64,000 bases of DNA, taken from positions 1 to 64,000 of the forward strand of contig NZ_JBBHJW010000002.1 of NCBI RefSeq assembly GCF_037482845.1, given 5' to 3'. This DNA is from Paucibacter_B soli. GTDB taxonomy: Bacteria; Pseudomonadota; Gammaproteobacteria; Burkholderiales; Burkholderiaceae_C. Shown one piece after another: positions 35,062-42,892 of the stretch (position 1 is the first letter of the stretch; each line of letters begins with the position of its first letter). The position numbers were made by a program, and so were the translations under genes. The notes below the pieces were generated by a model, which was given only the letters and a program-made list of their open reading frames with translations, was not told the DNA's origin and did no database searches.

Positions 35062-37002
35062 CTAGTCTTCATGCGCCCCGCGCCCGCCTCCCTTGCGCGC
35101 CAGGGCGTGTGCTACGGCAGCCAATCCGGCGGTGCAGTCGAACGGGAATATGGTCGGTAGCCCGAAGTTCAAACGGGCGACCGTAGGGGCCAGAAAATCG
35201 GGCAACTCGTCTTTGACGTAGTGCTCAGCCAGTGCGCCAGATTCCCGGGCATGGCCGCTGATCTGTGCTGTTTCCTGGTTAGTCAGTTTGAGGCGATTTA
35301 CGCACTGAGATGCAAGCGTGCCGCGGAAGGAGTGAAAGACCTTGCGACCGTCACGCTCCCAGCCGAGACGTTTCAGGTAGCCGCTGAACCATTTGGTTGG
35401 GGCTTTGCCATAGCCCTTGACCTTGTCGTGCTTCAGTTCAGGGAACAGCCGTCGGTACCCTGCGGCTTCCAGCGCGTTCCGCCACTCGATAAGGCCCAGC
35501 GATATCAGGAACGGATGCAGTGGCACCGTGCGCTTTGAATTCGCGTTTTTGCGGCGCTTCTTTCCTTCCTCATCGTTGAGCTCTGCGAGCTCGCAGAACC
35601 AGGTGCCGCTTGGCGTGCATTTGATGTCCGCCAGATGCAGCTGGGCGACCTCGTTGATACGGGCGCCGGTGAAAAGCCCCAGCAGTGGCAGCCAATAGTA
35701 GTGCGGTACGAACGCGCGGTAGGTGCCCGATTTCGTCAGCTCGCCTCGTCCTGTCTGGAACCATGTGCCGGTAGTGAAGATCCGCTTCAGGTCCTCCGGC
35801 GAAAAAATGGCCCGAGCCTCTTGCGTTCGGTCCTTGTTGCGCTTCACTGACGCACAAGCTGCGCTTTCCTCAAGCAGCGCCCCGCACGGGTCCTGTGCGA
35901 TCCAGTTCTTCTTGCGCAGCCATGCGAACATGGCGGCAATCCAGGCCAAGCGCTTTGCTTGTTCACGTGGAGAAATTCGAGGCCACTCGGCGCTGCTGAT
36001 AGCAGTGATCGACTCCGTGACTGTCTTTGTGCCGTACTGAAGTCGGAGCTTGTTCTCGTTGGCCGGCACCATAGGGAGCTTGTCGTCCCTGAACACTTCC
36101 ATGCGCCGTGCCGTGATGTCTGCCAGCTTGGGGTCACCTTCGAGCTCGACGAAGAGCATGAGCGCGGCCCTGACTCGGCGGGCTTGATCGTCATTGCAGG
36201 TGAGGGCGCGGACGCGCATGTAGCGCTCGACCGCTTCAGATGCCCTTGTCGGGGCGTCCTGGTCCAGCGTGGATTGGGATGGTGCGGCCGCCGGCTTGGC
36301 GCGGGCCACCTCGATCTGAAGCGGCGTTACCTTGCTGGCGTAACCGCGACGCAGTGACTCAACCTGCAGCGCCGATACCTCCAGCCCGGCAGACTTGACG
36401 ACGACCGGCGTCTCCGGTGCAAAACACCAGCCGGGCTGGTCTGGAATGTCGAACAGCACGACCGTGGGCGTCTCATTGGCAATCAGCGCCGACGCGATCG
36501 CTTGATGCTGCCGCAACCGAAGCAAACCATAGTAGGGGTGGTTGGCACTGTGCGGCATTTGCGCGGCCGATGGGACGATGACCTCATCCGCATGCGGGCC
36601 GTGGTTGACCTCTAACTCCTGTTCTTGGAGCTTGCAGCCCGGAAGCCCACCGCACCGAAGGAAAAGCCCTAGCCGGCCGTCCGCGACGGCGGCGAAGAGC
36701 GAGTGCTCGTCGAGACCACTGGCTTCCCCGGCCAGCCTCAGTGGGAGGTATCCGCCACCCGAGAGGGCTGGGTGCCCAGCAACCAGTTGCTCAATGTCCA
36801 TGGGGTTGGTCGAAAGTCCGTCGATGTCAGCAAGCTGACGGCGCCAGCCCGCCATCAAGCCGCTCGCGACGACCTTCGCACTTGAGAAGTCATGATGGCC
36901 GGTGGACGCTATCAACTCGGTCTTGCCGACCGTGCGCCTAAGACGACGCGGTACCGCCAGCCGTGCGTAGTAAATGGCTCCTCGCCTGAACATTCCGTCC
37001 AT
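35062..37002 (-). CDS. int: Tyrosine recombinase (island integrase)
   Basis: A 646-residue site-specific recombinase, longer than typical phage integrases. An extended N-terminal part (1-about 240) begins RRGAIYYARLAVPRRLR, a form seen in island integrases. A core-binding helical domain lies about 250-400. The catalytic domain shows Arg448 (FTGARINEVAQL), the H-x-x-R box at His557-Arg560 (FHSFRG), the GH motif in ISGHARES and the nucleophile Tyr595 (AEHYVKD). It starts 86 bases from the tRNA-Gly 3' end, reading away from it, the usual arrangement for an element integrated in that tRNA. An in-frame ATG at 36993 is an alternative start. Confidence 0.93.
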   Translation of the reverse strand: MDGMFRRGAIYYARLAVPRRLRRTVGKTELIASTGHHDFSSAKVVASGLMAGWRRQLADIDGLSTNPMDIEQLVAGHPALSGGGYLPLRLAGEASGLDEHSLFAAVADGRLGLFLRCGGLPGCKLQEQELEVNHGPHADEVIVPSAAQMPHSANHPYYGLLRLRQHQAIASALIANETPTVVLFDIPDQPGWCFAPETPVVVKSAGLEVSALQVESLRRGYASKVTPLQIEVARAKPAAAPSQSTLDQDAPTRASEAVERYMRVRALTCNDDQARRVRAALMLFVELEGDPKLADITARRMEVFRDDKLPMVPANENKLRLQYGTKTVTESITAISSAEWPRISPREQAKRLAWIAAMFAWLRKKNWIAQDPCGALLEESAACASVKRNKDRTQEARAIFSPEDLKRIFTTGTWFQTGRGELTKSGTYRAFVPHYYWLPLLGLFTGARINEVAQLHLADIKCTPSGTWFCELAELNDEEGKKRRKNANSKRTVPLHPFLISLGLIEWRNALEAAGYRRLFPELKHDKVKGYGKAPTKWFSGYLKRLGWERDGRKVFHSFRGTLASQCVNRLKLTNQETAQISGHARESGALAEHYVKDELPDFLAPTVARLNFGLPTIFPFDCTAGLAAVAHALARKGGGRGAHED

Positions 37003-37012
37003 TCGTCACTCC

Positions 37013-37024
37013 ACTTTGTAGCAG
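37013..37024 (+). repeat. ACTTTGTAGCAG box near attR
   Basis: A 12-base exact copy of 14188-14199 at the other island end, 11 bases upstream of the integrase start codon. A partial GTAGC follows at 37031. It may be a recombinase arm site that also overlaps the int promoter, which would allow autoregulation. Confidence 0.5.
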
Positions 37025-37053
37025 GGTGACGTAGCGGGCGTGCTGTTTGTGCT

Positions 37054-37070
37054 GATCTTCAAGCAAGATC
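37054..37070. promoter_or_regulatory. Inverted repeat between int and tRNA-Gly
   Basis: GATCTT-CAAGC-AAGATC is a perfect six-base inverted repeat 18 bases beyond the tRNA 3' end. There is no T run, so it is a weak terminator at best. It may be an operator or part of the attachment complex. Confidence 0.35.
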
Positions 37071-37087
37071 AATCACTTAGCGAGATG

Positions 37088-37105
37088 TGGAGCGGGTGAA
37101 GGGAA
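37088..37105 (+). other. Right attachment site (attR candidate) in the tRNA 3' end
   Basis: TGGAGCGGGTGAAGGGAA, the complement of the CCA, acceptor and T-arm end of tRNA-Gly, matches 14111-14128 at 17 of 18 positions. Integration here keeps the tRNA gene functional. Confidence 0.7.
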
Positions 37106-37161
37106 TCGAACCCTCGTCTTAAGCTTGGGAAGCTTCAGCTCTGCCATTGAGCTACACCCGC
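37088..37161 (-). tRNA. tRNA-Gly(CCC)
   Basis: A 74-base cloverleaf on the - strand. The acceptor stem is GCGGGTG / CACCCGC with discriminator T and encoded CCA. The D arm is GCTC/GAGC. The anticodon loop TTCCCAA gives CCC at positions 34-36, and the T arm contains GTTCGATTC. It closely resembles the E. coli glycine CCC tRNA. Its 3' end is the island insertion point and remains intact. Confidence 0.96.
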
Positions 37162-38010
37162 TTGGCTGGGCGCGATTATAGGCAGCTCTCGTGCCAGTTC
37201 TGCGGCGCTTGGCCCGAAGGCGTAGACGTCCATGCCCACGCAGCTGTAGGTGAGGCTGTCGTGCAGGCGCTGCGGCGCGTCCTGCCGGCCGCCCGCGCCG
37301 GCGGCGATGAACCAGGGCAGCAGGTGCTCGTCGGTCGGGTGCATGTCCACCGCATGCGGCGCCTGCCGGCGATAGTCGAGCAGGGCGTCCCAGTCGCGCG
37401 CGGCGCTGCGCGCCAGCATCCAGGCGCGGAATTCGGCCGACTCGCGGATTTCCGGCGCATCGATAGGCGGCACACCATGTGCGAACACGCGCCTCAGGTT
37501 GTGTGTGATCGAGCCGCTGCCGATGATGAGCACGCCATCCTCGGCCAGCGGGGCCAGGTCTTGCCCGAGCTGGAACAGCTCGGCCGGGCTGGCGCGCGGC
37601 GACCAGGCCATTGGCAGCACCGGCACGTCGGCCGCGGGGACGATGGAGCGCAGCACCGTCCAGATGCCATGGTCCAGGCCGGCCTCGGGCAGGGCGCGCA
37701 CGCGCGCGTCCCCCAGGCGCTGCTGCAGTTCGGCGGCCAGGGCGGGCGCGCCGGGCGCGTCGTAGCGCAAGCGGTAGAGCTCGGGGTCGAAACCACTGAA
37801 ATCGTAGACCGCATGCTGGCGTTCGCCGGCCAGCAGCAGCAGGGGCGCGCGCGCCAGCGTGTGGGCCGAGAGCGCCAGGATGGCGCGCGGGCGGCGGCGC
37901 TGCAGGGCGGCACCCAGCTGGCGCCAGAAGGCGCCCGCGGCGCCGGGCTGCAGGGCCGTCATCGGCGAGCCGTGCGAGACGAAGAGGGGGGCGAAGCGGC
38001 GGTTGCTCAT
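37135..38010 (-). CDS. LigB/DODA-type class III extradiol dioxygenase
   Basis: A 291-residue non-haem metal enzyme of the YgiD/DODA family, which opens catechol-type rings. Candidate metal or catalytic histidines are His13 (SHGSP), His50 (LSAH), His114 (GLDHG), His170 (GSGSITHNLR) and His229 (PTDEHLLPW), in the usual order. The substrate is not predictable. The reading frame does not stop before the adjacent tRNA-Gly gene: the last eight residues (AGVAQWQS) and the stop are encoded by the first 27 bases of the tRNA. The protein is therefore slightly longer than usual. It is a single-gene unit ahead of a divergently transcribed permease gene. Confidence 0.88.
   Translation of the reverse strand: MSNRRFAPLFVSHGSPMTALQPGAAGAFWRQLGAALQRRRPRAILALSAHTLARAPLLLLAGERQHAVYDFSGFDPELYRLRYDAPGAPALAAELQQRLGDARVRALPEAGLDHGIWTVLRSIVPAADVPVLPMAWSPRASPAELFQLGQDLAPLAEDGVLIIGSGSITHNLRRVFAHGVPPIDAPEIRESAEFRAWMLARSAARDWDALLDYRRQAPHAVDMHPTDEHLLPWFIAAGAGGRQDAPQRLHDSLTYSCVGMDVYAFGPSAAELARELPIIAPSQAGVAQWQS
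37175..37180 (-). promoter_or_regulatory. -10 box of tRNA-Gly inside the dioxygenase gene
   Basis: A perfect TATAAT on the - strand lies 14 bases before the mature tRNA 5' end, within the last codons of the dioxygenase. No good -35 is evident, so some tRNA may also come from dioxygenase transcripts. Confidence 0.5.
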
Positions 38011-38140
38011 GCTCTTATTGAAGCAGGGCGCGTGGCGCCTGGGGCAGCAGGGGCTTGCATGCTGGGTTCAAGCCATTTGCATGGATGGCATGCAATCCCG
38101 CACTGCCCGCCGGGCCGGCGCTGTGGGTACAGTGCGCCCC

Positions 38141-40744
38141 ATGGATGACAGCCCCGCACTCGTCGCCCCGGCCGCCGCGCCGGCCCGCCCAGCCGCCAGG
38201 CAGCCCTCGGTGCTGATGCTGGCCTGGCGCCAGCTCTGGCGCGACTGGCGTGCCGGCGAACTGCGCCTGCTGATGCTGGCGGTGGCGCTGGCGGTGGCCG
38301 CCGTCTGCGCGGTGAGCTTTCTGGCCGACCGGCTCGATCAGGGCCTCAAGCGCGATGCGGCGCAGATGCTGGGCGGCGATGTGGTGGTGGCGAGCGACCA
38401 GCCCACGCCGGCCAAGCTGCGCGCGCTGGCGCAGGCGCAGGGCCTGAGCGCGGTGGCCAGCATCAGCTTCCCCAGCATGGCGCGTGCCCCCGATGCGCAG
38501 GGCGGCGCCAGCCGCCTGGTGGCGGTGAAGGCGGTGGATGCGGGCTATCCGCTGCGCGGGCGCGTCGAGCTCGGCGATGGGCGGCGCGTCGGTGCGCCAG
38601 CGGCGGGCGAGGCCTGGGTCGACGCGCAGGTGCTCGATGCCCTGGGCCTGAAGCCGGGCGATACCCTGCTGCTGGGCGAGGCCAGCCTGCGCGTGGCCGG
38701 CGTGATCGCCAACGAGCCCGACCGCGGCGCCGGCTTCATGAGCTTTGCGCCGCGCGTGATGCTGGCCCAGACCGACCTTGCGGCCACCGCGCTGATACAG
38801 CCCGCCAGCCGCGTGACCTACCGCTATGCGGTGATCGCGCCGGATGGTGGCGCGGGCCGCGGCAGCCAGGACTGGCAGCGCTATGCCCGCGAGGCCGCGG
38901 CGCTGATCGCCGCCGAGGGCTGGCGCGGCGTGCGCCTGGAGTCGCTGGAAAACGGCCGGCCCGAAATGCGCCAGACCCTGGACCGTGCCGGCAAGTTCCT
39001 CAATCTGGTGGCGATGCTGGCGGCCCTGCTGGCAGCGGTGGCAGTGGTCTTGAGTGCGCGCGATTTCGCCGCCCGCCACCTGGACGATTGCGCCATGCTG
39101 CGCGTGCTGGGCCAGCCGCAGCGCCGCCTGGCCTGGGCCTATGGCCTGGAGTTCGGTGGCGCGGGCCTGCTGGCCAGTGCGGCGGGCGTGCTGCTTGGCT
39201 TCGCGCTGCACTATGCCTTTGTGGCCCTGCTGGCCGGCTTGATCGAGGTGAAGCTGCCAGGGGCCAGCGGCTGGCCAGTGGCGCTGGGCCTGGGACTGGG
39301 CATGACCCTGCTGCTGGGCTTTGGCCTGCCGCCGGTGCTGCAGTTGGCGGCGGTGCCGCCGCTGCGCGTGATACGGCGCGATCTGGGCAGCGTCAAGCTC
39401 GGATCGCTGGCGGTGCTGGGCGCGGGCGTGCTGGGCTTTGGCGCCATGCTGGTGACGCTCTCGGCCGATCCCAAGCTGGGACTGATCGCCTCGCTGGGCT
39501 TTGCCGCCGCGCTGGCGCTGTTCGCCTTGCTGGCCTGGGGCGCGGTGCTGCTGTTGCGGCGCCTGGTGCTGGTCAATGTCAAGGGGGCCGGTGCGCCGCG
39601 CTGGTTGCTGCTGGCCACGCGCCAGCTGGCGGCGCGCCCGCTGCTGGCGGTGGTGCAGGTGGCGGCGCTGGCGGTGGGCCTGCTGGCGCTGGCGCTGCTG
39701 GTGCTGCTGCGCACCGACCTGATCGCCAGCTGGCGCCAGGCCACGCCAGCGAACGCGCCGAACCGCTTCATCATCAACATCCAGCCCGAGCAGGGCGAGG
39801 CGCTGCGCGCCGCGCTTGAGGGCGCGGGCGTGCGTGGCTACGACTGGTACCCGATGATCCGCGGCCGCCTGGTGGGCATCAACGGCCAGGCGGTGCGGCC
39901 CGAGCAGTTCGCCCAGGAGCGCGCCCAGCGCCTGGCCGAACGTGAGTTCAATCTGAGCCACGCCGCCGAGCTGCCGCAGCACAACCAGGTGGTGGGCGGG
40001 CGCTGGCAGAACGACGAGGCCGATGGCCTCAGCGTCGAGCAGGGCCTGGCCGAGCAGCTCGGGCTCAAGCTCGGCGACAGGCTGCGCTTCGACGTCGCGG
40101 GCATCCCGGTGGAGGCGCGCATCACCAGCCTGCGCAAGGTGGACTGGAGCTCGATGCGCGCCAACTTCTTCGTCATCTTTCCGCGCAAGCAGATGGGTGA
40201 ACTGCCCGGCAGCTACATCACCGCCTACCGTGCACCCGCGGCGGCGGCCGGGCTGGCGCTGGACAAACGGCTCGCCCACGAGTTCCCCAACATCACCGCG
40301 GTGGATGTGTCGGCCCAGCTGAACCAGATGCAGGCGGTGCTGGGCCAGGTCATCAACGCGGTGCAGTTCCTCTTCATGTTCACGTTGGCTACCGGCCTGG
40401 TGGTGCTGCTGGCGGCCGTGAGCAGCACGCGCGAGCTGCGCACGCGTGAGTTCGCACTGATGCGCGCGCTGGGCGCGAGCTCGGCCCTGCTGCGTCAGGT
40501 GCAGCGCGCCGAGCTGTTGGGCCTGGGCGCGCTGGCGGGCCTGCTGGCAGGCGCCGTGGCCCTGCTCTTGGGCCAGTTGTTGGCGCGTTATGTGTTCGAG
40601 TTCGATTGGCGCGCCAGCCCCTGGGTGCCTTTGGCCAGCATGGTCTGCGGCGCGCTGCTGGCCCAACTGGCCGGCTGGTGGAGCCTGCGCAATGTGCTGC
40701 TGCAGCCGGTGGTGACGACGCTGCGCCAGGCCGACACGCAGTGA
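38141..40744 (+). CDS. FtsX-like ABC transporter permease (YbbP family)
   Basis: An 867-residue inner-membrane protein with the two-repeat FtsX layout of YbbP/LolC-type permeases: TM1 at about 45-65, a large periplasmic MacB-type domain, then three helices in the middle (about 290-400), a second cluster, a second periplasmic domain and three C-terminal helices (from about 745; FLFMFTLATGLVVLLAAVSS). LRTREFALMRALGAS in the last third is a hallmark. The start at 38141 is chosen because earlier in-frame codons run antisense to the dioxygenase; a start near codon 24 (MLAWRQLWRDW) is possible. Its ATPase partner is not in the window. YbbP relatives export lipid-like or hydrophobic compounds; the substrate here is unknown. 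Confidence 0.88.
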   Translation: MDDSPALVAPAAAPARPAARQPSVLMLAWRQLWRDWRAGELRLLMLAVALAVAAVCAVSFLADRLDQGLKRDAAQMLGGDVVVASDQPTPAKLRALAQAQGLSAVASISFPSMARAPDAQGGASRLVAVKAVDAGYPLRGRVELGDGRRVGAPAAGEAWVDAQVLDALGLKPGDTLLLGEASLRVAGVIANEPDRGAGFMSFAPRVMLAQTDLAATALIQPASRVTYRYAVIAPDGGAGRGSQDWQRYAREAAALIAAEGWRGVRLESLENGRPEMRQTLDRAGKFLNLVAMLAALLAAVAVVLSARDFAARHLDDCAMLRVLGQPQRRLAWAYGLEFGGAGLLASAAGVLLGFALHYAFVALLAGLIEVKLPGASGWPVALGLGLGMTLLLGFGLPPVLQLAAVPPLRVIRRDLGSVKLGSLAVLGAGVLGFGAMLVTLSADPKLGLIASLGFAAALALFALLAWGAVLLLRRLVLVNVKGAGAPRWLLLATRQLAARPLLAVVQVAALAVGLLALALLVLLRTDLIASWRQATPANAPNRFIINIQPEQGEALRAALEGAGVRGYDWYPMIRGRLVGINGQAVRPEQFAQERAQRLAEREFNLSHAAELPQHNQVVGGRWQNDEADGLSVEQGLAEQLGLKLGDRLRFDVAGIPVEARITSLRKVDWSSMRANFFVIFPRKQMGELPGSYITAYRAPAAAAGLALDKRLAHEFPNITAVDVSAQLNQMQAVLGQVINAVQFLFMFTLATGLVVLLAAVSSTRELRTREFALMRALGASSALLRQVQRAELLGLGALAGLLAGAVALLLGQLLARYVFEFDWRASPWVPLASMVCGALLAQLAGWWSLRNVLLQPVVTTLRQADTQ

Positions 40745-40761
40745 GCCGAGCGCCATGAAAA

Positions 40762-40783
40762 AAGGGCCGCGGAAGCGGCCCTT
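40762..40783 (-). terminator. Intrinsic terminator between converging operons
   Basis: The stem AAGGGCCGC / GCGGCCCTT has a GGAA tetraloop. The six-A run on its left supplies the U tract for the - strand chemotaxis operon. It may also slow + strand transcription leaving the permease gene. Confidence 0.8.
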
Positions 40784-40803
40784 GCGGCTGGTGCAGGCAG
40801 CAA

Positions 40804-42843
40804 TCAGAACGACTGCCAGTCGCCATGCGCGTCGTCCTGCGCCGCGGCGGCAGGGGCGGGCGGAGCTGCTACGGGCTTGGCGGGCTTGGCGCTCCAGCCA
40901 TCCGCGGCCGCAGCGGTGGCAGGCTTGGCGGCTGGCTTGGCAGCGGGGCGCGGGCTGGCGGGCTTGGGTGCGGCAGCCTTGGCCGCCGCAGTGGTAGCCT
41001 TGGGTGCGGCCCTGGCATGGCCGCCATGCTTGGCATCCTCGTTGCCCAGGCGGAACACCGACACCACCTCGGTGAGGCGATGCGCCTGGTCCTTCAGGCT
41101 TTCGGCCGCGGCGGCGGACTCTTCCACCAGGGCCGCGTTTTGCTGTGTCATCTGGTCCAGTTGCACCACCGCGCCATTCACCTGGCCGATGCCCTCGCTT
41201 TGCTCGGACGAGGCGGCGGTGATCTCGCCGATGATGTCGGTGACGCGCTGCACGCTGGAAACGATGTCGGTCATCGACTGCCCGGCCGCTTCCACCAGGC
41301 GCGAGCCTACTTCCACACGGTCCACGCTGGCGCCGATCAGGGTCTTGATTTCCTTGGCGGCTTCGGCGCTGCGCTGTGCCAGGCTGCGCACCTCGCTGGC
41401 CACCACCGCGAAGCCGCGGCCCTGCTCGCCGGCGCGCGCGGCTTCCACCGCGGCATTCAAGGCGAGGATATTGGTCTGGAAGGCGATGCCGTCGATCACG
41501 CCGATGATGTCGTTGATCTTCTTGGAGCTGGTGTTGATCTCGTCCATCGTCGAGACCACCTGGCTCACCACCTCGCCGCCCTTGGCCGCAGCGCTGGAGG
41601 CCGAGGAGGCCAGCTGGTTGGCGGTCTGGGCGGCATCGGCGGTCTGGCGCACCGTGCCGGTGAGCTGCTCCATCGAGGAGGCCGCCTGCTGCAGGTTGGA
41701 CGCGGTCTGCTCGGTGCGCTGCGACAGATCCTGCGCACCGGTGGCGATCTCGCTGGAGGCGGTGGTGATGGAGCTGCTGGCGGCACGCACGTCCAGCAGG
41801 ATGTGCTGGATCTTTTCGGCAAAGGTGTTGAAGGAGCTGGCAATGCGGCCGATCTCATCCTTGCTGTCGGCGGGCAGTCGTTGGGTGAGATCGCCACCGC
41901 CGGCGCTGATCTCGTCCAGCGCCTTGCGCACGCGGTCGAGCCCGCGCAGCAGGCCGGTGATGCTGCCGGTAACCACCAGGCCGGCCAGCGCCATCATGAC
42001 GAGGGCGGTGATGGCCGCGGCGCGCAGCAGCGAGCTCAGCGAGGCGAGGGCCTCGCTGCGGTCGGCCGCCACATACAGCGTCCAGTCGGTGTCGGCAATG
42101 GCCACACCGCGCACCAGATAGCTGGCATCGCCGACCTTGGCCTCGATCCATTCGCCCTTGGCTTCCTGCGCGGCTTTCAGCGCCTTGGCATCGAGCTGGG
42201 CCGAGAGATCGCTGGCCGGCTTGAGCGCCAGATTGGCATCCGGGTGGGCGACGATGCGGCCGTCGGCCATGGTCAGGAAGGCGAAGCCGCTCGGCGTGGG
42301 CTTGATGGCCTTGACAGTGGCCACCACGTCGTCCAGAAACACGTCAGAAGCGGTCACGGCCTTGGTCGTGCCGCCCTCCTTGATGGCCTGGGCAAAGGTC
42401 ACCACCAGCAGTTTCTTGGCCGCATCGACATAGGGCGGCGTGATGATGCTGCCGCTCGCGCCCGCGGCCTGCGTGTACCAGGGGCGGCCGGTGGGGTCGT
42501 AGTCGGGGGGCAGGTTTTGTGGCGAGTTGAAGACGATCTTCTTGTCGGCAAAACCGATATAGGCCGCGTCCAGACGGCCCGACTTGGCGGCCTGTACCAG
42601 CAGCGGCACCGGGTCGGCCGCTGCCACCGCAGGTGCGAGGGCGGCGATGATGTCTTTCTGCGAACGCACCCATTGGGCGATGGTGGCGCCGCGCGCGGCC
42701 GCCAGTTCATCCATCGAGGCCAGCACCTGATTTTGCGTGTGCTTGCGCACGGTGACGTAGTTGGCCACCGTGGCGGCCAACAAGCTGAGCACCACGACGC
42801 CGATGCTCAGGGCGATCAGGCGGTTCTTGATTGATTCAAACAT
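40804..42843 (-). CDS. Methyl-accepting chemotaxis protein with dCache sensor (receptor 1)
   Basis: A 679-residue membrane chemoreceptor. TM1 is at about 7-29, then a periplasmic dCache_1 domain with the tell-tale YDPTGRPWYTQA. TM2 at about 280-303 is followed by a HAMP region, and the cytoplasmic signalling hairpin has its tip around GIAFQTNILALNAAVEAARA. An Ala/Pro/Lys-rich tether ends in DWQSF, similar to the NWETF-type pentapeptide that recruits CheR. Such dCache domains often bind amino acids or other small metabolites. The start follows AAGGAG. It is the last gene of the operon and is followed by a terminator. Confidence 0.93.
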   Translation of the reverse strand: MFESIKNRLIALSIGVVVLSLLAATVANYVTVRKHTQNQVLASMDELAAARGATIAQWVRSQKDIIAALAPAVAAADPVPLLVQAAKSGRLDAAYIGFADKKIVFNSPQNLPPDYDPTGRPWYTQAAGASGSIITPPYVDAAKKLLVVTFAQAIKEGGTTKAVTASDVFLDDVVATVKAIKPTPSGFAFLTMADGRIVAHPDANLALKPASDLSAQLDAKALKAAQEAKGEWIEAKVGDASYLVRGVAIADTDWTLYVAADRSEALASLSSLLRAAAITALVMMALAGLVVTGSITGLLRGLDRVRKALDEISAGGGDLTQRLPADSKDEIGRIASSFNTFAEKIQHILLDVRAASSSITTASSEIATGAQDLSQRTEQTASNLQQAASSMEQLTGTVRQTADAAQTANQLASSASSAAAKGGEVVSQVVSTMDEINTSSKKINDIIGVIDGIAFQTNILALNAAVEAARAGEQGRGFAVVASEVRSLAQRSAEAAKEIKTLIGASVDRVEVGSRLVEAAGQSMTDIVSSVQRVTDIIGEITAASSEQSEGIGQVNGAVVQLDQMTQQNAALVEESAAAAESLKDQAHRLTEVVSVFRLGNEDAKHGGHARAAPKATTAAAKAAAPKPASPRPAAKPAAKPATAAAADGWSAKPAKPVAAPPAPAAAAQDDAHGDWQSF

Positions 42844-42892
42844 GTTCGCTCCTTGGTGGTGCTGGGGCCTTACCGGCCGATCACTTCTTTGC

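Noticed and set aside
38015..40756. 913-codon open frame antisense to the FtsX-like permease
   Set aside because: His/Gln/Ala-rich shadow without motifs; the + strand encodes a clear membrane permease.
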